NCBI GenBank assembly: GCA_964445815.1
Contig: CAYULW010000001.1
Coordinates: 248,001 to 312,000 of the forward strand
Direction: 5' to 3'
From: CAYULW01 sp964445815
GTDB lineage: Bacteria > Bacteroidota > Bacteroidia > Flavobacteriales_E > Vicingaceae
Length of the DNA: 64,000 nt
Made by a program: the position numbers and the translations under genes. This document shows positions 26,238 through 35,200 of this stretch, piece by piece. The notes under the pieces are model-generated. The model ran no database searches, had not been told where the DNA came from, and saw only the letters and a program-made list of their open reading frames with translations. How positions within the stretch are numbered: position 1 is the stretch's first letter; every line of letters begins with the position of its first letter.

Positions 26238-26930
26238 ATGAAATTTGGTGTCATTACTTTTCCCGGGTCTAACTGTGACCAAGATATGGTTTACGTTCTT
26301 GAAACAATCATGGGCTACAAGGTTGAAAGGCTTTGGCATAAGGAGCATAGCATAAAAGGGGTAGATTTCGTAGTCCTGCCGGGAGGTTTTTCGTATGGAG
26401 ACTATTTGAGATCCGGAGCTATTGCAAACTATTCTCCCATTATGAAAGAAGTACATCAGCATGCAGAGAATGGTGGATATGTTTTAGGCATATGTAATGG
26501 ATTTCAAATATTGTGTGAGTCAAAGCTCTTGCCAGGAACATTGTTACATAACGACCACCAGAAGTTTACCTGTAAAAATGCCTTTTTGAAAGCAGATAAT
26601 AATGCTTCATTGATTAATCGGGGCGTTAATTTAGATGAAGTGTTAAAAATTCCTATTGCTCATGCAGAAGGAAGATTTTTTGCACCTGAAGATTTATTGA
26701 ATCAGATTGAACAAAATAAGCAAGTCATCTATCGTTATTGTGATGAAAACGGAAATGTGACGGACGCGTCTAACCCTAACGGATCATTGAATAATATTGC
26801 CGGAGTATGCAATGAAGGTAGAAATGTATTTGGAATGATGCCTCACCCTGAACGCGCAGCAGATAATGAATTAGGCAATACCGATGGCTTAAGAATTCTA
26901 GAGTCTTTGGTTAAAGAGGTATTGGTTTAG
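26238..26930 (+). CDS. purQ: Phosphoribosylformylglycinamidine synthase, glutaminase subunit
   Basis: A 230-residue class I glutamine amidotransferase that supplies ammonia to PurL in de novo purine synthesis. It begins FGVITFPGSNCDQD and holds the nucleophile Cys86 in LGICNGFQIL, with the catalytic His and Glu in MMPHPERA near the C-terminus. The presence of a separate PurQ implies a small PurL (with PurS) elsewhere, unlike the fused enzyme of many Bacteroidota; this is worth a check. Its TAG ends at 26930 and the convergent nadD stop begins at 26931. Confidence 0.93.
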   Translation: MKFGVITFPGSNCDQDMVYVLETIMGYKVERLWHKEHSIKGVDFVVLPGGFSYGDYLRSGAIANYSPIMKEVHQHAENGGYVLGICNGFQILCESKLLPGTLLHNDHQKFTCKNAFLKADNNASLINRGVNLDEVLKIPIAHAEGRFFAPEDLLNQIEQNKQVIYRYCDENGNVTDASNPNGSLNNIAGVCNEGRNVFGMMPHPERAADNELGNTDGLRILESLVKEVLV

Positions 26931-27506
26931 CTACTTATAGAAATTCATTTCTTCTATGTACTGAGCAACATCAAAAGGCATGTAATGATTAACATTCTTT
27001 CCCTCTTTGATTGCTTGTCTTATAAATGATGAAGAGATTTTCATTACTGGAGCTTCCACATAATTCACCTTGTAATGATGTCTTAATTGACCTCCTTCAT
27101 TAGAGTCCATACGTGGGTATACATATAGATCATGATGCTCTATGATGACATTGTGGTTTTTCCATTTGTGAAAATGGTTGAGGTTGTCTGCTCCCATAAT
27201 CAAAGCAAAATTATCTTCAGGATATTTTTCCCTTAAATAGGCTAATGTATCAACAGTATAATTGGGTTGTGGAAGACTAAATTCAATATCAGAAGCTTTC
27301 ATTCTTAAATCATCTCCTATGGCTAATCGAACCAGGTGAAGCCTGTCGTAATCTTTCAATAAGCTCTGTTTTTGTTTAAAAGGATTTTGGGGCGTAACCA
27401 CCATCCATAACTGATCTAAATCAGTAAACTCAATCATGTAGTTAGCGATTACCATGTGTCCTACATGAACAGGATTATAGGTTCCGAAGAATAAACCTAT
27501 TTTCAT
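26931..27506 (-). CDS. nadD: Nicotinate-nucleotide adenylyltransferase
   Basis: A 191-residue nucleotidyltransferase that adenylates nicotinate mononucleotide in NAD synthesis. The N-terminal motif GTYNPVHVGH (residues 8-17, His14 and His17) and the C-terminal SSSFIRQAIKEG are the family signatures; MGADNLNHFHKWKN is also typical. It overlaps gmk by four bases (ATGA), in the order yicC-gmk-nadD common in Bacteroidota. The gene ends flush against the convergent purQ with no terminator between them. Confidence 0.95.
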   Translation of the reverse strand: MKIGLFFGTYNPVHVGHMVIANYMIEFTDLDQLWMVVTPQNPFKQKQSLLKDYDRLHLVRLAIGDDLRMKASDIEFSLPQPNYTVDTLAYLREKYPEDNFALIMGADNLNHFHKWKNHNVIIEHHDLYVYPRMDSNEGGQLRHHYKVNYVEAPVMKISSSFIRQAIKEGKNVNHYMPFDVAQYIEEMNFYK

Positions 27507-28066
27507 GATTCTATAAATTTAGCAACAAGAGTTTGAGCTTCTTTTTTTGCCAATTCCAGATCTCCGTTTAAAATGATATGGTCAAACTGATCTGCTGTGA
27601 CCAGCTCTTTTTTTGCTTTGTTTAAGCGGTTGATGATTCGATCTTCCGAGTCAGTTCCTCTTCCTCTTAAACGGTCTTCCAGTGCCTTCATTGACGGTGG
27701 CATTACAAAAATAGCCAGAGCTTGATCTCCAAAGTATTTTTTCAGGTTCAACCCTCCGACAACATCAACATCAAAAATCACATTCATTCCCATATCCCAT
27801 ATTCTGGATATTTCCTTTTTCAAAGTACCATAAAAATGATCGGCATATACCTCTTCCCATTCAATAAAGGCATTTGATTCAATTTGAGCTTTGAAGTCTT
27901 CAATGCTAAAAAAGTAATAGTCTTTACCGTCTATCTCATTGCCTCTTTTGGCTCTTGTACATGCAGAAATTGAGAACGCCAGATTTAAGTCTTGTTCCAG
28001 TAAGTGCTTAACCAGTGTTGTCTTACCTGCACCTGATGGTGCTGAAAATATAATGCATTTGCCCAT
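27503..28066 (-). CDS. gmk: Guanylate kinase
   Basis: A 187-residue enzyme phosphorylating GMP to GDP. The P-loop is SAPSGAGKTT (residues 8-17); the GMP-binding region has EWEEVYADHFYGT and the lid has RLRGRGTDSEDRI. Length is normal. It overlaps yicC by one base at its start and nadD by four bases at its end, so all three are translated from one message. Confidence 0.96.
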   Translation of the reverse strand: MGKCIIFSAPSGAGKTTLVKHLLEQDLNLAFSISACTRAKRGNEIDGKDYYFFSIEDFKAQIESNAFIEWEEVYADHFYGTLKKEISRIWDMGMNVIFDVDVVGGLNLKKYFGDQALAIFVMPPSMKALEDRLRGRGTDSEDRIINRLNKAKKELVTADQFDHIILNGDLELAKKEAQTLVAKFIES

Positions 28067-28938
28067 TACAAGACGTTCAAAATTTGTTCTTTTATTTTTT
28101 CTAACTCGTCTTTCATTTCTACAACCTTTTGCTGCATTTGAGCGTGATTAGCTTTAGATCCTAGTGTATTGATTTCTCTTCCCATTTCTTGACCAATAAA
28201 GCCAAGTTTTTTACCTTGACTGGTCTCTTCATCTAAAACCTGAAGGAAATAATTACAATGGGTTTTTAATCGAACTTTCTCTTCCGAAATATCATATTTT
28301 TCTAAATAGTAGATCAACTCTTGTTCAAATCGATCTTGATTTAGACTTCCATTTGCCTCAAACTCTTTGAGCTTATTCTCTAATCGTTCTTTTACGGTTT
28401 CTATTCTATCTCCCTCAAAAAGTAAAGCTTCCTCAAGCTTGTTTTCAATGTTCTTTACCCTTAATCTTAAATCTTCTTCAAGTGATTTACCCTCATCTCT
28501 TCTAAAACGCATTGCATTTTCGCAAGCTGTATAAACCAGCTTTTCAATTTCTTGCCACCCTTCTTCAGTATAATCTTCAGACTTGGATTTTAAGATCTCC
28601 GGGAAGCGACTGATTGTTTCTATTAAATTGGAGTTCTTCTCTCCAAGCTCTTTAGAAATCTTAGTCACTTGCTCATAATAAGTCTTAAACAAACTTTCGT
28701 CTAACTCATATCCGGAACTTCCTTCTAGAGTTTCGTAAGAAATACTAAGTTCAATTTTCCCTCTTATCAGTGATTTGCTGATTATCTTTCGATAAGTAAG
28801 CTCTTTATCTTTGAATAAGTTAGGCAGTTTAGTGCTAATATCTGCTTGTTTGCTGTTCAAAGATTTAATTTGAACGGCAATCTTTTTATTTCCTATCTCC
28901 GCTTCAGCTTTCCCAAAGCCTGTCATTGAATAAACCAT
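28066..28938 (-). CDS. yicC: YicC/YloC-family endoribonuclease
   Basis: A 290-residue protein with the family start MTGFGKAEAEIGNKK, the N-terminal domain, a helical middle, and the C-terminal DUF1732 domain (GKKLGFIGQEMGREINTLGS). YicC-type proteins were shown in enteric bacteria and Bacillus to be endoribonucleases. The start is ATG 28938; a second ATG at 28926 (MTGFG) is possible and is the more common family start. It is first in the yicC-gmk-nadD unit. Confidence 0.9.
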   Translation of the reverse strand: MVYSMTGFGKAEAEIGNKKIAVQIKSLNSKQADISTKLPNLFKDKELTYRKIISKSLIRGKIELSISYETLEGSSGYELDESLFKTYYEQVTKISKELGEKNSNLIETISRFPEILKSKSEDYTEEGWQEIEKLVYTACENAMRFRRDEGKSLEEDLRLRVKNIENKLEEALLFEGDRIETVKERLENKLKEFEANGSLNQDRFEQELIYYLEKYDISEEKVRLKTHCNYFLQVLDEETSQGKKLGFIGQEMGREINTLGSKANHAQMQQKVVEMKDELEKIKEQILNVL

Positions 28939-28957
28939 AAAAATAAAATAGTAGGCG

Positions 28958-28965
28958 CAAAAGTA
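28958..28965 (-). promoter_or_regulatory. -7 element (TACTTTTG) before yicC-gmk-nadD
   Basis: On the minus strand TACTTTTG matches TAnnTTTG, 20 bases before the yicC ATG. The upstream TTG is 27 bases away, beyond normal spacing, so only the -7 half is supported. Confidence 0.4.
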
Positions 28966-28966
28966 A

Positions 28967-29854
28967 TTATACCGCAGCCTTTTTCTTACTTACAAGATAA
29001 ACTCCCGAGAAAATGAACAATGCGGCGATAATTTTTATCAGATTCAATTCGTCCTTTTGTAAGAGCAATGCAACTATGCTTGCGATTAAAGGCTGTGAAT
29101 AAATATAAGTGCTCACGGTACTTGGATTAAGGCGTTTAAGCCCATACATATTAAATAGATATGCAAGAAAAGTGGTGCCCACAACAACAAAAATAAAAGC
29201 ACCCCATACTCCTATATTAAAGGTGTTCCATTCAATTTCCAAGAACTGATTCCAACCAAATGGAATAACAACAAGAAAACCAAAGAGAAACACCCACCTT
29301 ATTACAGTTAATGGATGGTACTTTTTCATTATAGGTTTTACACTTACCAAATAAATGGCATAAGAGGTGGCATTTAAAAAGATAAATAAATCTCCGACCA
29401 CATTGCTATCGGTGACCTCAACAGAATTCTTATTTAGAATCAAACCAACAGCACCTGCCAGCCCTAAAAAAATACCAAGTATCTTCTGAGTAGTAATCCG
29501 TTCTTTTATTAGTACTGATGCAAAGATCAAGACAAGTATCGGGTTGCAAGTCATGATAATGGAAGCATTGATAGGGCTTGTTAAATTCAATCCGTAGAAA
29601 AACATCAATTGATTACTTGCCACACCGAATAGACCGCAAACAAATAGGCGCAAATAGTCTTTACGGTCTATCTTTTCGGCTTTAAAGAAAGTACGGAACA
29701 ACCAAAAGAGGAGTAATGCACCAAGTACTCTGCAAAAAATAAAGCCAAAAGGCTTTATGTAATTGGGCATAATATCTTTAGCAATGGTATAATTTATACC
29801 ATAGATAATATTGGCTCCTAATATAGCCGTATGTGCTTTATACCTCGGATTCAA
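28967..29854 (-). CDS. EamA/DMT-superfamily transporter
   Basis: A 295-residue inner-membrane protein with ten hydrophobic segments in two EamA repeats. The first repeat has GINYTIAKDIMP and NPILVLIFASVLIKERIT; the second has FLAYLFNMYGLKRLNPSTVS followed by YIYSQPLIASIVALLLQKDE. Both repeats end in the usual glutamate-plus-short-helix pattern. Substrates of this family vary (amino acids, metabolites) and cannot be told here. It overlaps the ArsC-like gene by four bases. Confidence 0.88.
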   Translation of the reverse strand: MNPRYKAHTAILGANIIYGINYTIAKDIMPNYIKPFGFIFCRVLGALLLFWLFRTFFKAEKIDRKDYLRLFVCGLFGVASNQLMFFYGLNLTSPINASIIMTCNPILVLIFASVLIKERITTQKILGIFLGLAGAVGLILNKNSVEVTDSNVVGDLFIFLNATSYAIYLVSVKPIMKKYHPLTVIRWVFLFGFLVVIPFGWNQFLEIEWNTFNIGVWGAFIFVVVGTTFLAYLFNMYGLKRLNPSTVSTYIYSQPLIASIVALLLQKDELNLIKIIAALFIFSGVYLVSKKKAAV

Positions 29855-30204
29855 GAATTCAATTTAGAGCTTAAAGATGCAATAGTCTTTTTTGTATTTC
29901 CGATAAAAATTTCCTCTTCATAAATAATAACCGGGCGTTTTAAGAAAGTATACTCTTCTAAAATTAATCTCCTATAGTCATCCTCACTCAGCTTTTTATC
30001 TTTTAGATTCAAAGTTTTGTACTTAATTGCTCTTCTGCTAAAAAGTGCTTCATAGTTACCCGCCATATTTTTCATCTCATCCAACTGTTCAGGGGTGATT
30101 AAATTCACCTTTATATCCTGCATCTCAAATTTCGATTCAAGATGGAGTTCTTTGATAATCCTTTGACAGGTTGAACAAGAAGAGAGATAATAAACCTTTT
30201 TCAT
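29851..30204 (-). CDS. ArsC/Spx-family thioredoxin-fold protein
   Basis: A 117-residue thioredoxin-like protein. The N-terminus MKKVYYLSSCSTCQRI has a CxxC (Cys10, Cys13) and the C-terminus has LKRPVIIYEEEIFIG, the cis-proline strand and following segment of the ArsC/Spx/YffB family. The arsenate-binding arginine pattern is not clear, and no ars genes are nearby, so arsenate reduction should not be assumed. It overlaps the EamA transporter by four bases. Confidence 0.8.
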   Translation of the reverse strand: MKKVYYLSSCSTCQRIIKELHLESKFEMQDIKVNLITPEQLDEMKNMAGNYEALFSRRAIKYKTLNLKDKKLSEDDYRRLILEEYTFLKRPVIIYEEEIFIGNTKKTIASLSSKLNS

Positions 30205-30252
30205 TAATTTCCGCTTTGAAAATCAAAATTACTGCTTAATCACAATTTTATT

Positions 30253-31308
30253 TTGACCGAAAAGCCAAGAGCATTAAAAATTTTTTCCCCTGTACGGATA
30301 AGCATTACCATTATAATTGGTCTTTTGGTTGCTAGTTATATGGTATACAGAAGTTTTGATATTGAAAGCTTCAAAGCGATTACCTGGACTTGGACCTCTA
30401 CATTTTGGATCATTATAGCTTTGATAATGATGGCAACTCGCGATTTAGCTTACATGTACAGAATAAGAGTATTGACAGACTATAAAATTTCATGGCGACA
30501 CAGTTTTGATACCATTATGCTTTGGGAGTTTGCATCGGCTATTAGTCCTTCCATTGTAGGAGGATCTAGTGTAGCTATATACATTGTAAACAAAGAGGGA
30601 GTTAAGGTAGGTCGAAGTACTGCAGTGGTAATGACATCAGCACTATTAGATGAGCTTTTCTATATTTTGACGGTACCCATCATTATTTTATCAGTAGGGT
30701 ATTCAAAAATATTTGACATTGAATTACCTAGCGAATCGTTAAGCAATGCTGTCGAACAATATGGAATTCAAGGAGTATTTATAGCAGGGTATTTGTTTAT
30801 TGTGCTGTTGACATCAATAATCACTTTTGCTGTCTTTTGGCGTCCTAGGGGATTTAAATGGATTCTATTACAGATATTTAGATTGCCTTTCTTGAGAAAA
30901 TGGCGTCATGATGCCAGTGATACAGGTGATGATATCATGACAACTTCAAAAGAGTTAAAAGGGAAGCCAATTGTATTTTGGCTGAAAGCTTTTGGAGCAA
31001 CTTTACTTTCTTGGACAGCGCGTTATTGGGTTGTCAATTTTCTGATTTTGGCTTTTGTCAATGTCAGTTTTCATAATCATTTGATGATTTATGCCCGTCA
31101 ACTTGTTATGTGGGTCATCATGCTAATTAGTCCCACACCTGGAGGGACAGGAATTGCTGAGTTTGCATTCTCAGGCTTTTTAAAAGAGTTTATTCCACTT
31201 GGCTTAACAGCCTCTTTAGCTGTGCTGTGGCGTTTAATAAGCTACTACCCTTATCTATTTATTGGTGCGATTGTTTTGCCAAAATGGGTAAAGAGAACAC
31301 ACTCCTAA
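30253..31308 (+). CDS. UPF0104 family membrane protein (LPG synthase TM-like)
   Basis: A 351-residue integral membrane protein of the lysylphosphatidylglycerol-synthase transmembrane family, with about eight segments. Family features are the EFASAISPSIVGGSSVAIYI segment and the SPTPGGTGIAEFAFSGF loop near the C-terminus. It has no soluble aminoacyl-transfer domain, so it is not an LPG synthase itself; a lipid-related role is only inferred. The start appears to be TTG 30253, since no ATG lies in frame before residue 31, which is inside the first membrane segment. Confidence 0.8.
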   Translation: MTEKPRALKIFSPVRISITIIIGLLVASYMVYRSFDIESFKAITWTWTSTFWIIIALIMMATRDLAYMYRIRVLTDYKISWRHSFDTIMLWEFASAISPSIVGGSSVAIYIVNKEGVKVGRSTAVVMTSALLDELFYILTVPIIILSVGYSKIFDIELPSESLSNAVEQYGIQGVFIAGYLFIVLLTSIITFAVFWRPRGFKWILLQIFRLPFLRKWRHDASDTGDDIMTTSKELKGKPIVFWLKAFGATLLSWTARYWVVNFLILAFVNVSFHNHLMIYARQLVMWVIMLISPTPGGTGIAEFAFSGFLKEFIPLGLTASLAVLWRLISYYPYLFIGAIVLPKWVKRTHS

Positions 31309-31313
31309 TTTTG
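31306..31313 (+). promoter_or_regulatory. -7 element (TAATTTTG) before the cystathionine synthase gene
   Basis: TAATTTTG matches TAnnTTTG, includes the stop codon of the previous gene and lies 19 bases before the ATG at 31333. No TTG at normal distance; weak support. Confidence 0.3.
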
Positions 31314-31332
31314 TTAAAAATTCAAATCCATT

Positions 31333-32496
31333 ATGGATAAAAAAAACATGCGTTTTGGAACTAAAGTTATTCATGCAGGTATAGAGTCTGATCCAACAAC
31401 AGGAGCTGTGATGACTCCAATTTATCAGACCTCTACATATCAGCAAAAAAGACCCGGTGAGCATAAGGGCTACGAATACTCGAGAACAGGAAATCCTACA
31501 CGACATACCTTGGAGAAAAATCTGGCCGCTTTAGAAAATGGGAAGTATGGTATGTGTTTTAGTAGTGGTTTGGCAGCTATTGATGCCGTATTGAAGCTGT
31601 TGAAACCGGGAGATGAAGTCATTTCAACGAATGATCTTTATGGCGGTTCCTATAGATTATTTACTAAAATATATGCCTCATTTGGTATAAAGTTCAAGTT
31701 TGTATCAATGAAAACTCTATTAAACATCGAGTCTTCCATTTCGGATCAAACAAAATTAATTTGGGTGGAAAGTCCAACAAATCCAATGATGAATATCATT
31801 GACATCAGGGGGCTTGCTAAAATTGCAAAATCCAATAATATCTTGCTTGCGGTTGACAATACGTTTGCAACTCCATATTTGCAGAGACCGCTTGACCTGG
31901 GTGCAGATATTGTGATGCATTCCATTACAAAATATTTGGGAGGACATTCTGATGTTGTGATGGGTGCATTGCTTTGTAAAGATGAGAATCTGGCAGAGAA
32001 CCTTTACTTTATACAAAACAGTAGTGGAGCTGTTTGTGGACCTCAAGACAGTTTTTTGGTTTTAAGGGGTATCAAGACATTGCATCTTAGAATGCAAAGA
32101 CATTGCGAGAATGGCAAGGCAGTAGCTTATCAGCTATTAAAACACCCTAAGGTTGACAAAGTCTATTGGCCTGGTTTTGAAACACATCAAAATCATGATA
32201 TAGCTAAACAGCAGATGGATGATTTTGGTGGAATGATTTCTTTCACGTTAAAAGGGGATAGTGTTGATGAAGCACATGAACTAATGTCCAATTTCAAAGT
32301 ATTTACTCTTGCGGAGTCACTTGGAGGGGTTGAATCTCTGACCTGTCATCCGGCAACAATGACGCATGCGGCTATTCCAAAAAGAGAAAGAGAAGAATTG
32401 GGAATTTTGGATTCAATGATAAGATTGAGCGTTGGGGTAGAGGATGAAAGAGATTTGATCGAAGATCTCCAACAAGCACTCAATTTGATAAGTTAA
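31333..32496 (+). CDS. Cystathionine gamma-synthase-like PLP enzyme
   Basis: A 387-residue enzyme of the Cys/Met metabolism PLP family. The cofactor Lys is Lys200 in SITKYLGGHSD; other motifs are GYEYSRTGNPTR, the SSGLAAIDAVL pocket, ESPTNPMMNI and the C-terminal SLGGVESLTCHPATMTHA. The members (cystathionine gamma-synthase, gamma-lyase, beta-lyase) cannot be separated safely by eye; the sequence looks most like the MetB/cystathionine gamma-synthase-lyase group. It follows the UPF0104 gene by 24 bases. Confidence 0.88.
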   Translation: MDKKNMRFGTKVIHAGIESDPTTGAVMTPIYQTSTYQQKRPGEHKGYEYSRTGNPTRHTLEKNLAALENGKYGMCFSSGLAAIDAVLKLLKPGDEVISTNDLYGGSYRLFTKIYASFGIKFKFVSMKTLLNIESSISDQTKLIWVESPTNPMMNIIDIRGLAKIAKSNNILLAVDNTFATPYLQRPLDLGADIVMHSITKYLGGHSDVVMGALLCKDENLAENLYFIQNSSGAVCGPQDSFLVLRGIKTLHLRMQRHCENGKAVAYQLLKHPKVDKVYWPGFETHQNHDIAKQQMDDFGGMISFTLKGDSVDEAHELMSNFKVFTLAESLGGVESLTCHPATMTHAAIPKREREELGILDSMIRLSVGVEDERDLIEDLQQALNLIS

Positions 32497-32607
32497 ATCG
32501 TCTAATGGGATACAAATTGTGTTTATGCTGTCATAGTTGCTTGACAGGAATAAGCCAGAGCAATTCTTTTAGTAACTTTACAAACTGCTTAAATTAATTT
32601 GAGAGAT

Positions 32608-34758
32608 ATGAGAAAAGGTATATTATCGCTAGTTTTTGTGTTGTTTGTTTTGTCTTTAAGCGCTCAGAAAGGATCTTGGTGTGGAGCGATGTCAGAGTTA
32701 GAAAAATTTCATAAGAACCATCCTGAGAAGGCGGAAGAGTTTCAACAAGATCTTCTAAACTCTGTAAAAAGCATTAAGAACATTCGGTATAACAAATCCG
32801 GTAATATGATTATTCCCGTTGTAGTTCATGTTATACATTTTAATGGGGCTGGTAATATTTCTAAAACTCAGATTGATGATGGAATGAGAATACTTAATGA
32901 AGATTTCAATAAGTTGAATTCAGACACAGCAGCCGTTAGAAATGTATTTAAACCATATATAGCAGATGTTGGTATTGAATTTAAATTGGCTAAGAAAGAT
33001 CCGAATGGTTTACCAACTGAAGGAATTACACGACATAATTCTCATCTGACTTTTGAACCTTCAAATCGTAACGCTCCGAAAGGGATTATTCAATGGGATC
33101 CGTTTACTTATATGAATGTTTGGATTGTTAATTCAATTGTAAGCTCCGGTGGAGGAAGTATACTCGGATTTGCTCAGTTTCCTGCACCTAGTTCAGGATT
33201 AACTTCTACATATGGATTAGTTGTGAGAGCAGATGAATGGGGGTCTATTGAAGCTGCTTCAAGTACTGATGGAAGAACTGTGACTCATGAAATTGGACAC
33301 TGCTTAAACTTACTCCATACTTTTCAGAGCGGATGCGGTTCATTTTGTCAAGGCTCGGGAGATTTTGTATGTGACACACCACCGCAATTTGATGACAATA
33401 ATAATTCATGTTCGTTCAGTATTAATTCATGTTCAAATGATGCATCTGGAGGAATTACTGTGAACCCTAATCCTTACAGTTCTAATGTTAATGATCAGTT
33501 AGAAAATTATATGGGTTATGGCATCACCTGTTTAGGCATGTTTACTGAAGGTCAAAAAACAAGAATGCTATCGGCGATTAATACCTACCAGAAGCTTGAT
33601 AGTATTACATCTCCATTTAATGAGATTCAAGCTGGAGTTAATGTGGGCCATGTTGCTCAAACTCCTGCACCTATTATAGAAGTATTTGACCAAGACAAAT
33701 TTTTATGTGCAGGTAGTTCAGTTTCTTTTTCTGAAGATAGTTATGGTGGGCCATTAACGACTTATGAGTGGACCTTTAACGGAGGGACACCATCAACATC
33801 TAATTCAGCTACCCCAACAGTAACTTATAATGTACCCGGACATTATGATGTAAAGCTAAAAATATCGAATGCAGGTGGAGCTGATAGTGTATTACTTTCT
33901 AATTATGTACATGTTTCTCAACCTACACCGGTTTATTCAGGATTTAATTATAACGAAGGCTTTGAAAATGCAACAAGTTTTGCGAATGATTGGGTCATTT
34001 TGGATAATTATTTATCCCCAACGTTCTCCATATCTAACTTTACCGGATATAACAGTTCCAATTCGCTTTGGATTAATAACTTGTCTTCTGTTTATGAAAC
34101 TTCAACTGATCAGGCCGTTTCTCCGGGAATAAGAATGTCTGATGTAATCAATCCATCAATTGCAATGGATGTTGCATACCGAAGAAAGAATACATCAAGT
34201 AATGACAAGATAAATCTCTATGCTTCTCTTGATTGTGGAGCCAATTGGATTAACATTCTAAGTATGACTCCACCTTTCTTTGCTTTTGATAACAATACAC
34301 AGACCAGTAATTTTATTCCGACTCAATCTACGCAGTGGAAAACCGCTTCTATACCAAGTGCATTTATTAATAGTAGCATCAAGAATGGTACAAATGTGAA
34401 ATTTAGAATAGAGGTTGAATATGGGAATGGGAATAATATTTTTATTGATAATTTCAGAATTTTAGGACAAACAACTTCTTTGGCAGAAGCTAATAAGCAA
34501 GTTAATGACTTTTTAATGTATCCAAATCCGGCGAATGATCAAGTACGATTAGAGTTTTCATTCGATGGTGAACATAAAAACGTATCCATCTATGTTCAGA
34601 ATGTGTTAGGTGAAAAAGTAGCTGAAATTTACCAAGGGTCAGTTCAATCGCCCAGATATAGCTTCAACTTTAATACAACTGATTTAGAGGCAGGTATTTA
34701 TCTCGTAACTACTCAAATAGAGGGAGTGCGAGTAACTAAAAAGCTTATTGTCAGATAA
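32608..34758 (+). CDS. Secreted M43-type zinc metalloprotease with PKD and T9SS sorting domain
   Basis: A 716-residue exported protein. I use ATG 32608, which opens a signal peptide (MRKGILSLVFVLFVLSLSAQ); the in-frame TTG three codons upstream is less likely. The catalytic domain has the metzincin motif HEIGHCLNLLH (His227, Glu228, His231, His237) and a later Met-turn (ENYMGYG). A PKD domain follows (TTYEWTFNGG...GHYDVKLKISNAGG), then a beta-rich region, and finally a type A type IX sorting domain (FLMYPNPANDQVRLEF ... GIYLVTTQIEGVRVTKKLIV). It should be secreted or surface-attached through the gliding-linked secretion system. M43 (cytophagalysin/pappalysin) is the best family match. Confidence 0.9.
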   Translation: MRKGILSLVFVLFVLSLSAQKGSWCGAMSELEKFHKNHPEKAEEFQQDLLNSVKSIKNIRYNKSGNMIIPVVVHVIHFNGAGNISKTQIDDGMRILNEDFNKLNSDTAAVRNVFKPYIADVGIEFKLAKKDPNGLPTEGITRHNSHLTFEPSNRNAPKGIIQWDPFTYMNVWIVNSIVSSGGGSILGFAQFPAPSSGLTSTYGLVVRADEWGSIEAASSTDGRTVTHEIGHCLNLLHTFQSGCGSFCQGSGDFVCDTPPQFDDNNNSCSFSINSCSNDASGGITVNPNPYSSNVNDQLENYMGYGITCLGMFTEGQKTRMLSAINTYQKLDSITSPFNEIQAGVNVGHVAQTPAPIIEVFDQDKFLCAGSSVSFSEDSYGGPLTTYEWTFNGGTPSTSNSATPTVTYNVPGHYDVKLKISNAGGADSVLLSNYVHVSQPTPVYSGFNYNEGFENATSFANDWVILDNYLSPTFSISNFTGYNSSNSLWINNLSSVYETSTDQAVSPGIRMSDVINPSIAMDVAYRRKNTSSNDKINLYASLDCGANWINILSMTPPFFAFDNNTQTSNFIPTQSTQWKTASIPSAFINSSIKNGTNVKFRIEVEYGNGNNIFIDNFRILGQTTSLAEANKQVNDFLMYPNPANDQVRLEFSFDGEHKNVSIYVQNVLGEKVAEIYQGSVQSPRYSFNFNTTDLEAGIYLVTTQIEGVRVTKKLIVR

Positions 34759-34765
34759 TTTTTAT

Positions 34766-35200
34766 CTACTCTTTAAATCCGATAAGGACAGTGATGCAAC
34801 CTAACCTGATCATGCCTCCTGCATTTTCCTTTTCTGGCACGTTCAAATGAATAGAGTAATTAGCTGTTTCTTTAACTTTAAAATCAAGTACGGCTTTTCC
34901 GTTTTTTATTACCCCGGAACTAAAAACTCTTCCATGTTCATTTTCTAATTGGTACTCAGTTTCTTCTAAGTAGGCATCCTGACAAATAACTACACGATAA
35001 CTTAAGCCTTGATTTAAGCTCATATTCACTTTTGCCTTTTCACCAGGTTGAAGTTGTGTATTATGCAACTGACCATTACTGAGATAGGGTTTAAGTTCAG
35101 GTAAGCATTTCTTTTTTGTAAATGTCTTACACTGACTATAAAGTGATGAATTAAAAATAAATAGGAAAGAAACAATAGCTATTTTAAAATGCGTTTTCAT
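34766..35200 (-). CDS. Small secreted protein of unknown function
   Basis: A 144-residue exported protein with signal peptide MKTHFKIAIVSFLFIFNSSL followed by YSQ. The mature part has four cysteines and alternating beta-strand-like segments ending in YSIHLNVPEKENAGGMIRLG. I know no family. It overlaps the lipoprotein gene upstream by four bases (35197-35200), so the two belong to one transcript and may work together in the envelope. It is convergent with the metalloprotease with a seven-base gap. Confidence 0.65.
   Translation of the reverse strand: MKTHFKIAIVSFLFIFNSSLYSQCKTFTKKKCLPELKPYLSNGQLHNTQLQPGEKAKVNMSLNQGLSYRVVICQDAYLEETEYQLENEHGRVFSSGVIKNGKAVLDFKVKETANYSIHLNVPEKENAGGMIRLGCITVLIGFKE

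Noticed and set aside
29851..30204. Arsenate resistance gene
   Set aside because: Fold matches ArsC/Spx, but no arsR or arsenite pump is near and the arsenate-site residues are not clear.
30241..30255. TTTATTTTG as a promoter of the UPF0104 gene
   Set aside because: One base short of TAnnTTTG, and it would overlap the TTG start codon.
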